IMG/VR virus record: IMGVR_UViG_3300027734_000312
Span: 1-23,971 of that record
Strand: one strand, 5' to 3'
DNA from: a virus
Length of the DNA stretch: 23,971 nucleotides
Made by a program: the position numbers and the translations under genes. Shown piece after piece: positions 8,679 to 15,861 of the stretch. The notes under the pieces are model-generated. The model was not told the origin of the DNA, did not search any database, and saw nothing but the letters and a program-made list of their open reading frames with translations. How positions within the stretch are numbered: position 1 is the stretch's first letter; every line of letters begins with the position of its first letter.

Positions 8679-9140
8679 ATGGGCAAAATCAATAGTCGGG
8701 CTAAAGGCGCAGCGGGTGAGCGCGAGTTAGCAAACTACCTGCGGGAGCAGGGCTGGCAAAAGGCCAGAAGGACCGCCCAATACGCAGGCAATCCAGAGGG
8801 CGGTAGCGGTGATGTAGTCTGCGAGAACTTTCCTTTTCATATCGAGGGCAAGCGATGCCAAGCACTCAAACCCGAAGAGTGGATGGAGCAATCCAAGCGT
8901 GATTGTCCCAAGGGCAAGATACCATCTGTATTCTTCCGCCGTAATGGTCGCAAGGAATGGCTTGTTATTTTAACCGCCGACAGCGTGTGTGAATTAGCTC
9001 GACAGATCGCGCCTTCCAATGTGAAGATCGAATATGTACCCAGCAATCCTATGTCAACCACAGTCGGTGCTGGATTTTGGGTACACAATCAAGAAGAACT
9101 TACCCCATACATACAACCAAAACTAAACCCAAACAAATAA
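8679..9140 (+). CDS. Holliday-junction-resolvase-like PDDEXK nuclease
   Basis: A 153-residue protein matching a common phage family. It has a basic start (NSRAKGAAGERELANYLRE) with Glu14 in the first helix, an ARRTAQYAG region, Asp45 in GGSGDVV, and Glu56-x-Lys58 in FHIEGKR. These make the E...D...ExK core shared by archaeal Hjc-type resolvases and related phage nucleases. Expected role: cutting branched DNA during recombination or before packaging. It lies directly before an SSB-like gene and a RecB-like nuclease gene, which supports a recombination role. Another ATG at 8675 is out of frame. Family-level assignment is good; substrate is inferred. Confidence 0.75.
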   Translation: MGKINSRAKGAAGERELANYLREQGWQKARRTAQYAGNPEGGSGDVVCENFPFHIEGKRCQALKPEEWMEQSKRDCPKGKIPSVFFRRNGRKEWLVILTADSVCELARQIAPSNVKIEYVPSNPMSTTVGAGFWVHNQEELTPYIQPKLNPNK

Positions 9141-9153
9141 AGGAGATACTACA

Positions 9154-9795
9154 ATGGCATTAACCATAAGTGAATCGCAGAAAATGGAACGCAAGTTGCC
9201 CGAAGCTGGCGCAACTGTTGGCGTTCTGTATAGCCTAGTTGATCTAGGCCACCAGAAAACGAATTGGGACAACCAAGAGAAGTGGACACCAAAAGTCCGC
9301 TTGACCTTTGAGTTGCCCGATCAAACCGATGAGTTTGAGGTCGAGGAGAATGGCAAACGCACCACAGTCCAAAAGCCTATGGTCGTTTCCATCGAGCAGA
9401 CCCGCAGCCTTGGCGAGAAAGCAAGCTTGCGGAAACTGCTTGAGCAGTGGAGAGGCCAGACCTTTACCTCCAAGGAACTACAAGCGTTCAGCTTGAAGAA
9501 CCTTCTTGGTAAGCCAGCCATGCTCACGCTGATCCACAAGACCAGCCAGCAGGGTCGGCAGTATTGCGCCATTGCGGGTGCGTCCAAGCTGCCCAAGGGC
9601 ATGAAAGCACCAGCTACCACCACCAACGATCAGTTGTACTACGAGATCGAGCAGGGTGAGGCTGGGCAGTTCAACGATATGCCCGATTGGTTGCAGGAGA
9701 AGATCCGCGCTTCCAAAGAGTTTGCGACCGCTGCGGGCAAGTCTACGGCCATCAAGGCCGAGGTTGACGCAGACGGCAACGCTATGCCGTTCTAG
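9154..9795 (+). CDS. Single-stranded-DNA-binding-like phage protein
   Basis: A 213-residue protein with an AAAGGAG ribosome binding site at 9138-9144. The pattern fits a widespread phage family usually labelled SSB-like: VGVLYSLVDLGHQ at 23-35, a conserved KVRLTFELP strand, SLGEKASLRKLLEQWRG, and SLKNLLGKPAMLTLIHKTS, followed by SKLPKGM and PDWLQEKI. The C-terminus is polar and acidic and ends in MPF, recalling the acidic hydrophobic tip of bacterial SSB (ends in IPF), which binds partner proteins. Position between two recombination nucleases fits ssDNA binding during recombination or replication. The fold is inferred; no structure is known to me for this exact protein. Confidence 0.7.
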   Translation: MALTISESQKMERKLPEAGATVGVLYSLVDLGHQKTNWDNQEKWTPKVRLTFELPDQTDEFEVEENGKRTTVQKPMVVSIEQTRSLGEKASLRKLLEQWRGQTFTSKELQAFSLKNLLGKPAMLTLIHKTSQQGRQYCAIAGASKLPKGMKAPATTTNDQLYYEIEQGEAGQFNDMPDWLQEKIRASKEFATAAGKSTAIKAEVDADGNAMPF

Positions 9796-9800
9796 GTTAT

Positions 9801-10634
9801 ATGGCACTTACTATTACAAGTAAGTGGGATAGCTCCTCGGCTAATTCCAGATTGGTCACTGTTGAAAGCAGCGGCCACTGGTACGATGCCGAGGGGCGAT
9901 CTGCCCACGTTATTCTTGGGAAGAATGGGAAGGAAAGAAACACTACTGTTGCTGACGCACGCAAGATGGGATTGTTGCCATCGGTTACTAGCGTCCAAGG
10001 AATTTTACATAAAGAGCAACTTGTCTCTTGGAGAATTGAGCAGGCCATAATGTCTGCATTGACTCTCCCAAGAGAGGAAGGAGAGGATCTTGGTGAATAT
10101 GCGAAAAGAGTCGTTAAAGACAGTAAAGAACAAACAACCAAAGCAGCGTTGCACGGGACAGCCATGCACGTTGAGTTGGAGAACATCCTACTTGGAAGAC
10201 CTGTATCCAGAGATGAGGCACTTGCTCCATACATCAAAACATTCAGCGAGTGGGCAGAAAAGAATGTTGAGAAAACCTACTGGTGCGAAAAGGGTCTTGT
10301 TGGCGCGGGGTATGCTGGAAGATGCGATGCCTACGTCAAGCTACGGGGTATTGGTGACGCTATCATTGACCTAAAGAATCGTAAGGTTAACAAGAAGTAC
10401 AACACGCCACCCTTTTATCCGCACGATGGGCAGCAGCTTTGGGCTTACAGAAATGCAAGCGAGAATCCTAAAGCAGCTTGCGTCTCAGTTGTTCTGGCAT
10501 CCAATGATCCAGAATACATAGAGCATCATCAGTGGGACGAAGACGAACTCTACCAAGCTGGTATTGCCTTCTGCGCTATGCAGAAAGTATGGGCTTGGGT
10601 CAAGGGCTACACGCCTCCTGGGATGAAATTATGA
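9801..10634 (+). CDS. RecB/Cas4-like PD-(D/E)XK exonuclease
   Basis: A 277-residue nuclease of the PDDEXK_1 type. Visible motifs in order: LPSVTSVQGIL near 59-69, HGTAMHVELE at 118-127 (first motif His), GYAGRCDAYV with Asp176, AIIDLKNRK with Asp190-x-Lys192, and HDGQQLWAYRNA, the Gln-x-x-x-Tyr motif usual in RecB-family nucleases. In phages such enzymes act with an SSB or recombinase as end-processing exonucleases, and the SSB-like gene lies 5 bases upstream. Its stop overlaps the start of a 23-codon gene (ATGA). No iron-sulfur Cys cluster of the Cas4/AddB type was seen. Confidence 0.78.
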   Translation: MALTITSKWDSSSANSRLVTVESSGHWYDAEGRSAHVILGKNGKERNTTVADARKMGLLPSVTSVQGILHKEQLVSWRIEQAIMSALTLPREEGEDLGEYAKRVVKDSKEQTTKAALHGTAMHVELENILLGRPVSRDEALAPYIKTFSEWAEKNVEKTYWCEKGLVGAGYAGRCDAYVKLRGIGDAIIDLKNRKVNKKYNTPPFYPHDGQQLWAYRNASENPKAACVSVVLASNDPEYIEHHQWDEDELYQAGIAFCAMQKVWAWVKGYTPPGMKL

Positions 10635-10702
10635 TCGACCCATTAGATGTCTTATGGCTAGAGGGATTACTAGACCAATTCTATAGGAGGCTTGCAAAAT
10701 GA
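10631..10702 (+). CDS. 23-residue leucine-rich micropeptide
   Basis: A 23-codon frame joined by ATGA overlaps to the genes on both sides: its ATG (10631) overlaps the nuclease stop, and its TGA (10700-10702) overlaps the next ATG. The peptide (MIDPLDVLWLEGLLDQFYRR then LAK) is amphipathic, with an acidic Leu/Trp-rich first half and a basic end. The double overlap is the evidence for a real gene. It may instead only carry ribosomes across to the next gene, whose ribosome binding site (AGGAGG) lies inside it. Function unknown. Confidence 0.5.
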   Translation: MIDPLDVLWLEGLLDQFYRRLAK

Positions 10703-10995
10703 CTGCACCAACAATCCAAGAGATGGGTAACGCTGCGCAGGAGATTGTGTGGCGCGTGATGGGTAAGGGTTCTGACAAGTCTGGTTACGGCGATTGGCTG
10801 GAGAAGGATCGGCCAACTCACGATTACCATATTGCGCGCGCTGTTCGTCACCTAGCTACAGCGCAGATGCAATTGCACAAGTCCTCGCCTTGTCCTGATA
10901 ATAACGGTGAAACAAGTGTTGACCACTTGGAGCGTGCGCTGGTAAGAACATTGTTTGTGTTGGCTCAAATAAAGAAAGAAGTACCAAGATTATGA
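10699..10995 (+). CDS. Hypothetical phage protein, 98 residues
   Basis: The start is supported by AGGAGG at 10685-10690. The protein has DYHIARAVRHLATAQMQLHK near residues 42-61 and HLERALVRTLFVLAQIKKE near 76-94: two long helices with regularly spaced Leu, Ala and His, as in small all-helical phage proteins. MazG-like or nucleotide pyrophosphohydrolase-like helices look similar, but the metal-binding E-x-x-E motifs are not clear, so no enzyme name is given. The stop overlaps the next start (ATGA). Confidence 0.6.
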   Translation: MTAPTIQEMGNAAQEIVWRVMGKGSDKSGYGDWLEKDRPTHDYHIARAVRHLATAQMQLHKSSPCPDNNGETSVDHLERALVRTLFVLAQIKKEVPRL

Positions 10996-11174
10996 TGTGG
11001 ATTAAAAAAGAGTTTGATGATGACGGCAGGCCAGAGTGGGCGGTCTACATTGACGAGTCTGGCGAAGGCAGAGAAGAGGATTGGTCGCACTATGATACCT
11101 TTGAGACTAGGGACGAGGCAATCAAGGGTTGCAGGAGCGTCACCTGGGAAGACTACGATTGTAGCGACAAATGA
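10992..11174 (+). CDS. Small acidic hypothetical protein
   Basis: A 60-residue, strongly acidic protein (FDDDGRPEWAVYIDESGEG, later TWEDYDCSD) starting at 10992 in an ATGA overlap; the adjacent ATG at 10995 is an alternative. One Lys-rich turn near the N-terminus, many Trp/Tyr and a beta-alpha pattern suggest a small folded domain. Acidic small early proteins of phages can mimic DNA or bind host enzymes, but nothing here proves that. It is overlapped at its end by the next small gene. Confidence 0.6.
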   Translation: MMWIKKEFDDDGRPEWAVYIDESGEGREEDWSHYDTFETRDEAIKGCRSVTWEDYDCSDK

Positions 11175-11347
11175 AGCTTGCCCTGTCATGGCTGCTCTAC
11201 TTTTTGGGTGACATAATAAGTTGTACGCTTTTACGTATGGGTCTTGGATACGGACTATACAAGACGCTGATGCTTTGGTCGGTCGAACTGGATGACAAGT
11301 TTGATGTATGGAAAGAAGTTAAACCTAGCGGAAGGGGCAAAAAATGA
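11171..11347 (+). CDS. Small membrane protein, 58 residues
   Basis: Start and stop both lie in ATGA overlaps with the neighbouring genes. Residues about 2-22 (LALSWLLYFLGDIISCTLL) form a probable transmembrane helix, followed by a shorter Gly/Leu/Tyr-rich amphipathic segment and a charged Lys-rich tail. Because no holin was recognised by family, this is one of several candidates; it could equally act on the host membrane early in infection. Product class is from hydrophobicity only. Confidence 0.65.
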   Translation: MKLALSWLLYFLGDIISCTLLRMGLGYGLYKTLMLWSVELDDKFDVWKEVKPSGRGKK

Positions 11348-12009
11348 AACAAGCAATGGTAACACAATCGTTTGGTGAGGACTGGCAAAAGATTCTTGAT
11401 CTGACTAGGCCACGCATGGAGGCGTACTGCAAGCGTCACAACTGCGACTTCATTCTAATTGACAAACCCCTAACCCACCCGATGCAATATTCTAAGTCTG
11501 CTATCGGAAACATCATGGCCACTAAGGGCTATGACCAAGTGACATTCGTTGACGCTGATGTTTTGATTACAGCCGATTGCCCCAAGCTTTCCGATGACGC
11601 TGGGGTGTTCTGCGCCTTTGACGAAGGAGCTTATCTGGATCGCAAGCCAGAGATGGTCAAACTGGCTGGAGCTTTCGGCGGGATGATCGAGCCTAAGTTC
11701 TACGTCAATACTGGCGTATTCGTAGTTCACACTAAGGCCGTGGGTATCTTGTCGATGCCCCCAATCGGCCTGCACCCCAATCACTTCGCCGAGCAGACTT
11801 GGCTCAACGTGATGGCGCACTTGTGGAACATCCCGCTAACCGAGCTTGACCCGTCCTTTAATTGCATGACGAGTGTGGAGTCGCACTTTGGTTTAGACCG
11901 CTACAAGGACGCGATGATTATTCATTACGCTGGCCAATCAAACGATCTGGTTAAGTTAGCTGGCCAGATTAAAGAAGACGAAGCGAAGCTGGTGGAGTTG
12001 GGTAGGTGA
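11344..12009 (+). CDS. GT-A glycosyltransferase (GT8-like)
   Basis: A 221-residue protein with the landmarks of a GT-A enzyme: an N-terminal strand and helix (KQAMVTQSFGEDW), a second strand (CDFILID), a SKSAIGNIM helix, and the metal-binding VDADVLI motif with Asp70-Ala-Asp72. FYVNTGVFVVH at about 119-129 matches the acceptor-side motif of GT8 and related families, and IIHYAGQSND near 192-201 resembles the C-terminal His-x-x-Gly motif. It would transfer a sugar from a nucleotide-sugar donor; donor and acceptor cannot be told from sequence. It is embedded among small genes, upstream of a 2OG oxygenase and a GT9-type enzyme. Phage targets could be DNA bases, virion proteins or host surface glycans. 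Confidence 0.75.
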   Translation: MKQAMVTQSFGEDWQKILDLTRPRMEAYCKRHNCDFILIDKPLTHPMQYSKSAIGNIMATKGYDQVTFVDADVLITADCPKLSDDAGVFCAFDEGAYLDRKPEMVKLAGAFGGMIEPKFYVNTGVFVVHTKAVGILSMPPIGLHPNHFAEQTWLNVMAHLWNIPLTELDPSFNCMTSVESHFGLDRYKDAMIIHYAGQSNDLVKLAGQIKEDEAKLVELGR

Positions 12010-12332
12010 GGTCCACGCACCTTTGTCGTGGTGATTATGACGAAAGGTTGCAGCAGTTGGCTGGAGAGGTTGCGCTGCAAGCCATCCGTGATCTGCGGAT
12101 GCTACGCAAGCGAGGGATGGTTAAGGGCATGAAGATCATTAAGGATCACCAAGGCGTGCCACTCAACGATGCGCTGGAGTACAAGAACTCCCATGAGGTG
12201 CAGAAGCTACTGCGAGATTTTAAGAATGGAACGGTTGGCTGGTGGTGCAGAGCCAGCGGAGTAAGGATCGACAATCGGACGCTACTGCGCAAACTACAGG
12301 AGAATGACTATGCTTTGCCTACTGGAGCTTAA
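12006..12332 (+). CDS. Hypothetical basic protein, 108 residues
   Basis: The start is GTG at 12006 in a GTGA overlap with the glycosyltransferase stop; GGAG at 11995-11998 can serve as ribosome binding site. The protein is helical and basic (QAIRDLRMLRKRGMVKGMKI) and then carries a segment with TVGWWCRASGVRIDN. No zinc cluster or enzyme motif was found. A DNA- or RNA-binding role would suit the charge but is not shown. A small membrane protein gene overlaps its last 23 bases in another frame. Confidence 0.6.
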   Translation: MRSTHLCRGDYDERLQQLAGEVALQAIRDLRMLRKRGMVKGMKIIKDHQGVPLNDALEYKNSHEVQKLLRDFKNGTVGWWCRASGVRIDNRTLLRKLQENDYALPTGA

Positions 12333-12456
12333 AGACATCGTGTGGGCAATCAGTTGGTTTATTCTTTACAGTTGGCTGATTCTTTCGATAATCTACTGCG
12401 CTGGCTTTATCATCTTAAAGCTGATTGATTACATAAGAAAGGAACTGGATCTATGA
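12310..12456 (+). CDS. Small membrane protein, 48 residues
   Basis: A 48-codon frame starting inside the end of the previous gene and ending in an ATGA overlap with the next. Residues about 9-36 are almost entirely hydrophobic (IVWAISWFILYSWLILSIIY and onward), enough for one long or two short membrane helices. A basic/acidic tail (DYIRKELDL) follows. It fills what would otherwise be a 120-base gap. A holin, antiholin or other membrane-acting peptide is possible; no family was recognised. Confidence 0.65.
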   Translation: MLCLLELKDIVWAISWFILYSWLILSIIYCAGFIILKLIDYIRKELDL

Positions 12457-12653
12457 GGAAAAGAAAAGGCAAGAGCATTAAGCTGGTTAAGACCGAGGAG
12501 TACAAAGCAGTAAAAATCTTTGTCGATGTGGACGATGATCTTTACGAGGCTCTAGCCGAAGCTGGCAAGCAACACATTCTCAAAGACAAGACGGCTTGCT
12601 TTGAGTACGCATTAAACAAAGCATTGCTGGAACTTTGCGAGGAAGTCAAATGA
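12453..12653 (+). CDS. Small basic protein, possible ribbon-helix-helix
   Basis: A 66-residue protein with a very basic first 12 residues (RKRKGKSIKLVK), a strand (AVKIFVDVDDDLYEAL), and two helices (LAEAGKQHIL; FEYALNKALLELCEE). Strand-helix-helix in this order and size is compatible with a ribbon-helix-helix DNA-binding fold, but the motif is loose. ATG at 12453 overlaps the previous stop, and its TGA (12651-12653) overlaps the next start. A regulatory role is only a suggestion. Confidence 0.55.
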   Translation: MRKRKGKSIKLVKTEEYKAVKIFVDVDDDLYEALAEAGKQHILKDKTACFEYALNKALLELCEEVK

Positions 12654-13213
12654 GCGAGTTTAAGCAGAAGGTTTTGACCGCAGCCGTAGACCGCTATGTG
12701 TTGACGCCCACGCAGTGCATGATGCTACGCCAAGATGCAGAGGTGATCGGGATGAAGCGTGCGACTGTGATGAAGAAGGATGGCACGACCAGAAGATCGT
12801 TTGCGCGTAGCTGTTCGTCTTGCTGGGTTCCGATGGCTCCGCACTACAAGTGGCTTTACTCAATTGTAAACGAATTGACTATGGCCGTAAACGCCGAGCA
12901 TTACCGATTCGATATTACGGGGGTGCAGCAGTTGCAGATCCTAAAGTACAATCCACTCCAGCAGTTCTGGTGGCACTACGATACGTTTACTGGATCAGAT
13001 CGCAAGATGACGATGGTGGTCAATCTGTCTGACCCAAGCGAATACCTAGGCGGCGGCTTGCAAGTTAAGGCTGACATCGAGAACGCTAGGTTTATTCGAG
13101 AGCAAGGGGCGGGTTGCTGGTTCCCCTCCTACATCGAGCATCGTGCGCGTGCGCCTATCTGGGGTACACGCTGGGTCTTGGTCGCTTGGTTAACTGGACC
13201 AGCTTGGCGATGA
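12650..13213 (+). CDS. 2-oxoglutarate/Fe(II) oxygenase, prolyl-hydroxylase type
   Basis: The start at 12650 (187 residues) is preferred to TTG at 12635 because GAGGAAG lies 5-12 bases upstream and ATG makes the ATGA overlap. The core double-stranded beta-helix motifs are visible: WWHYDTFTG with iron ligands His109 and Asp111, LGGGLQVK, and EHRARAPIWGTRWVLVAWL with the third ligand His164 and Arg174 for 2-oxoglutarate. This matches the P4H/PKHD-type dioxygenases found in many phages. Expected reaction: hydroxylation of a protein side chain or nucleic acid base with release of CO2 and succinate. The substrate is unknown; two nearby glycosyltransferase genes make hydroxylation followed by glycosylation a tempting idea. 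Confidence 0.8.
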   Translation: MSEFKQKVLTAAVDRYVLTPTQCMMLRQDAEVIGMKRATVMKKDGTTRRSFARSCSSCWVPMAPHYKWLYSIVNELTMAVNAEHYRFDITGVQQLQILKYNPLQQFWWHYDTFTGSDRKMTMVVNLSDPSEYLGGGLQVKADIENARFIREQGAGCWFPSYIEHRARAPIWGTRWVLVAWLTGPAWR

Positions 13214-13293
13214 GCATTGACGATCAGATCCGCTTAGTCGGAGTAATCGCAATTGGCCTTGGGCTGTTGACATTGCTGTGGGGAAATAAATGA
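13210..13293 (+). CDS. 27-residue membrane micropeptide
   Basis: A 27-codon frame linked by ATGA overlaps to the oxygenase before it and to the gene after it. The peptide has a charged start (MSIDDQIR) and a single hydrophobic stretch (LVGVIAIGLGLLTLLWG) long enough to cross a membrane. It fills the only space between the two neighbouring genes exactly, which supports its reality. Function unknown. Confidence 0.55.
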   Translation: MSIDDQIRLVGVIAIGLGLLTLLWGNK

Positions 13294-13880
13294 CCCACGC
13301 CGCCAATCTACCCCGCCACTTGTACGTCAAGTGCGATATGGAGTTTGTGTCTGATGGCGAGAAGCAAGGCATAGAAGATGCTGTTTGGTTTGGCCTAACA
13401 GCAATTCCTGGCCGAGCTTGGGGTTGTACTGTTATGCTCAAGTGCGGTGCGCTCTATCGAGGACTTCCACTCCACGCTTTGGCACACGGTGATATCGCAA
13501 TTATGGATTGGGGTATCAACGATGCTCAGCGTTGGGATTGCTTCGGCTGGAATTTTTCAGTCTTAGAATATGATTACCTCATGGGGTTATCCTGCAAGGT
13601 TTGGATTGCGAGCAAAAAGACTTGGGAGGTTGGTCGCTACCTATTCACAGCAGAGCCTTACGGAGATGGGTTCTCTATGTCTCCAAGCCAAACCAAGTCA
13701 CACCATTTTATCGCACTTAACAATGGACGCATCACGGCTGTTCCAGGTAACAATGTCCTTTGGCGCGAATCAAGCTTCACTACTCAATCCGAAAAGCCTA
13801 AGTGGTTGAGAACGCAATCGCAGGTTTGGAATGGGGAAGAGGCCACATGGGATGATGTGGTTGGTGAGGAGACAGCGTGA
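13290..13880 (+). CDS. Hypothetical protein, 196 residues
   Basis: A Trp/Gly/Cys-rich protein with many short strands. Notable segments are HLYVKCDMEFVSDGEKQGIE near residues 10-29, AWGCTVMLKCGALYRGLPLHALAH near 43-66, and a WDWGxND-like turn (MDWGINDAQRWDCFGW). A compact beta-rich fold is likely. The C-terminus is acidic. I do not recognise a family. It starts in an ATGA overlap and ends in a GTGA overlap, firmly within the operon. Confidence 0.6.
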   Translation: MTHAANLPRHLYVKCDMEFVSDGEKQGIEDAVWFGLTAIPGRAWGCTVMLKCGALYRGLPLHALAHGDIAIMDWGINDAQRWDCFGWNFSVLEYDYLMGLSCKVWIASKKTWEVGRYLFTAEPYGDGFSMSPSQTKSHHFIALNNGRITAVPGNNVLWRESSFTTQSEKPKWLRTQSQVWNGEEATWDDVVGEETA

Positions 13881-14098
13881 AATCAATTTACAAATACGCA
13901 CGGCTGGAGGTGAATGCGCTGGCCGAGATGCTGGACAAGAACGCCTGCCAGCCTGGGCAGTTGCTGGAATCAAACGTGTCACCCCTAGCATGGATTATGA
14001 ATCAAATGCTTTACGACAAGTTTCACGGACACGGCTGGGTGTTAGACCTACTAGCTGGTAGCTTTGTGAAACAAAAGGAGAACAAACAATGCCATTAG
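13877..14098 (+). CDS. Hypothetical protein, 73 residues
   Basis: It begins with GTG at 13877, overlapping the previous stop (GTGA), with GAGGAG at 13866-13871 as ribosome binding site. The protein is helical: YARLEVNALAEMLDKNACQP, then SPLAWIMNQMLYDKF and GWVLDLLAGSFV. It ends 10 bases inside the next gene. No motif or family recognised. Confidence 0.55.
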   Translation: MKSIYKYARLEVNALAEMLDKNACQPGQLLESNVSPLAWIMNQMLYDKFHGHGWVLDLLAGSFVKQKENKQCH

Positions 14099-14268
14099 GT
14101 AAGAACGTAAGTAAGAACATGAGTGAACTAGCAGCAGATAACCGCAAGAAGGGTAGCGAGCGTGGAGCAGGCGGTAAGCCGCGCTCACGCGAGCAGATGA
14201 TTGCCATTGCCCTGTCGGCAGCGGGCAAGAGTAAGCCACGCAAGTTTCGGATGCGGTCAGGTTCGTAA
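14089..14268 (+). CDS. Small basic protein with SREQMIAIALSAAGKS motif (DUF6496-like)
   Basis: A 59-residue, Lys/Arg/Gly-rich protein with AAAAGGAG shortly before the start. The central SREQMIAIALSAAGKS closely resembles the RKQAIAIALSEAG signature of small phage proteins often labelled DUF6496. The first half (KNMSELAADNRKKGSERGAG) and the tail (KPRKFRMRSGS) are strongly basic and probably disordered, so nucleic acid binding is plausible. The stop overlaps the next start (TAATG). Family name given from memory of the motif. Confidence 0.65.
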   Translation: MPLGKNVSKNMSELAADNRKKGSERGAGGKPRSREQMIAIALSAAGKSKPRKFRMRSGS

Positions 14269-14447
14269 TGCGGGTCGAGTCTAAAGATAGGCTCAAGTGG
14301 TCACGCGATATGCTTCTGATCGCACGCGATAAGTTGGCCATAGAGAGGGATCGCGTTTCTCATGGCCATGCTATCGACCTAATCCAGATCATAACGATGG
14401 TCGATGCAGCGGCTTTGATAGCGAAGGAAGTGCTGGAGGAAGAATGA
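14268..14447 (+). CDS. Small helical hypothetical protein, 59 residues
   Basis: A 59-codon frame that starts in TAATG and ends in ATGA overlaps. It is highly charged and helical: SKDRLKWSRDMLLIARDKLA, then a His-containing turn (SHGHAID) and a helix of Ile, Ala and Glu. It could be a small coiled-coil or helical hairpin. Without it there would be a 175-base gap. No family recognised. Confidence 0.6.
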   Translation: MRVESKDRLKWSRDMLLIARDKLAIERDRVSHGHAIDLIQIITMVDAAALIAKEVLEEE

Positions 14448-14719
14448 ACATACGAGATCAAATCCTGGAAGACTTTGGCGATGAGGCTGAGACAATCCTA
14501 TTCGCAGATGGATTCGATGATGCGATCCTGGGGGTGGGTAATACATTCGGTGGTGATCTCTGCGCGATCTACGATATTGACGCAATCATCGAGATTCTTA
14601 TGAAGCAGGGCATGGATTACGCCGAGGCACTGGAACACTTTGATTTTAATATTGCAGGATCTTATGCAGGTGAGCAGACTCCGATCTTCATGCACAAAAT
14701 AGAAAGGCAGGCCAAATGA
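14444..14719 (+). CDS. Conserved small phage protein (FADGFDDAILG type)
   Basis: A 91-residue acidic protein with FADGFDDAILGVG near residues 20-32, YDIDAIIEILMKQGMDYAEA near 43-62, and HFDFNIAGSYAGEQTPIF near 65-82. This ordered pattern (DGFDDAI..., IEILM...GMDY..A, F-N-x-x-G-x-Y-x-G-E-x-TP-I-F) recurs in many phage genomes as a conserved protein of unknown function. It begins and ends in ATGA overlaps. No enzyme motif is known to me for this family. Confidence 0.65.
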   Translation: MNIRDQILEDFGDEAETILFADGFDDAILGVGNTFGGDLCAIYDIDAIIEILMKQGMDYAEALEHFDFNIAGSYAGEQTPIFMHKIERQAK

Positions 14720-15861
14720 AACTCTGGACAAATAACTCAAACTCAATTCACAAAGTCGATGACAATATGCTCTACCCGCGCACCACTTATATGCTGCCTG
14801 ACGAGCTAACTGGACCAACTTGGGAGGATTCAATCCCTTGCCCACACGAGATCAAGCCGTACTACAAGGGCAGAGCTGCTGGTGGTGCAACAGCCGTCTA
14901 CCGCGCTGGGGCAATTGGTGATGCAATCATCGCTACTGCTTTCGTCAACTACTTGGTGCAGGAGTCGGGTGGGGTGGTGGAGGTTTACGCTCCTGCCCGC
15001 AACCTTCCTCTCTACGCTGGGCTGGGTGCGAAGCTGTGGCCGTTGCCTGCATCGCTAGAGGCATGGAGGTCATTTGATGCTCACTTGCCTACGGATGATT
15101 TGTTCAGCGGTCAGGTTGGCAACACCAAGCTAGGCACTGGCGGTGGTAACTGCTACCAGCGGATCTACGAGTGGATGGGTGTGTGGGACGAGAAGAAGAT
15201 GGCGAAGTATTGTAAGCCAGTGCTGCATCTCATCGAGCCAGACCATGAAGAGTTAAAGGCGATGGGTAAGTGGCCGATGCCTAGTCCGTTCTTTGCCTAC
15301 CACGTTTCGTCCAGCGGTCCGACCCGCACCTACCCACCAACGATGGGGCAGGAGGCGGTGCTGGCGTTGCTTGAGGCTTACCCCAAACATCACGCTGTGA
15401 TTATCGGGCTAGATAACTCAAACAACTTCAAGGTGGATCATCCTAGGGTGATTGACTTATTTAACTGCACCAAGGCTGTGCGCTCGCTGTTCCCGATTAT
15501 CAGCGGGGCTGACTTTGTTGTCGCGCCCGATAGTTCAGTCAATCACATGGCTGCTGGGTTGGATACGCCTTGCATTTCATTATGGGGAAGCTATCATCCA
15601 GATTGGAGAGTTAAGTATTACCCAAGGTCATATCCATTATATGCGCCCGAAGTATGTCCGCACGCTCCATGCGCTCCTCATGCTGGACTGCCACAATCCA
15701 AGTGTAAGGACGCATCAAATAAAACAAATAGAACTCAGTTTTGGTGTAACGCCCTAAGAAACATATCGGCAGACATGATTGTTGGGGCAGCCAAGAAAGT
15801 ATTTGAAGATAATGAAAAACAAGAATTGCCCACACTGCAAACAAATAAAGCCAATATCTGA
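14716..15861 (+). CDS. GT9/heptosyltransferase-like glycosyltransferase
   Basis: A 381-residue GT-B-type protein. The N-terminal domain has YRAGAIGDAIIATAFVNYL (about 62-80), the typical G-x-x-G-D loop and first helix of GT9 enzymes. The C-terminal domain has SGADFVVAPDSSVNHMAAGL (263-282) followed by TPCISLWGSYHPDWR (284-298), the donor-binding signature. GT9 enzymes transfer heptose or similar sugars from ADP- or other nucleotide donors, usually to LPS. A Cys-rich stretch (VCPHAPCAPHAG) follows near 313-324. The last about 17 codons overlap the HNH gene in another frame, so the native C-terminus may have been replaced. Acceptor unknown. Confidence 0.75.
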   Translation: MKLWTNNSNSIHKVDDNMLYPRTTYMLPDELTGPTWEDSIPCPHEIKPYYKGRAAGGATAVYRAGAIGDAIIATAFVNYLVQESGGVVEVYAPARNLPLYAGLGAKLWPLPASLEAWRSFDAHLPTDDLFSGQVGNTKLGTGGGNCYQRIYEWMGVWDEKKMAKYCKPVLHLIEPDHEELKAMGKWPMPSPFFAYHVSSSGPTRTYPPTMGQEAVLALLEAYPKHHAVIIGLDNSNNFKVDHPRVIDLFNCTKAVRSLFPIISGADFVVAPDSSVNHMAAGLDTPCISLWGSYHPDWRVKYYPRSYPLYAPEVCPHAPCAPHAGLPQSKCKDASNKTNRTQFWCNALRNISADMIVGAAKKVFEDNEKQELPTLQTNKANI

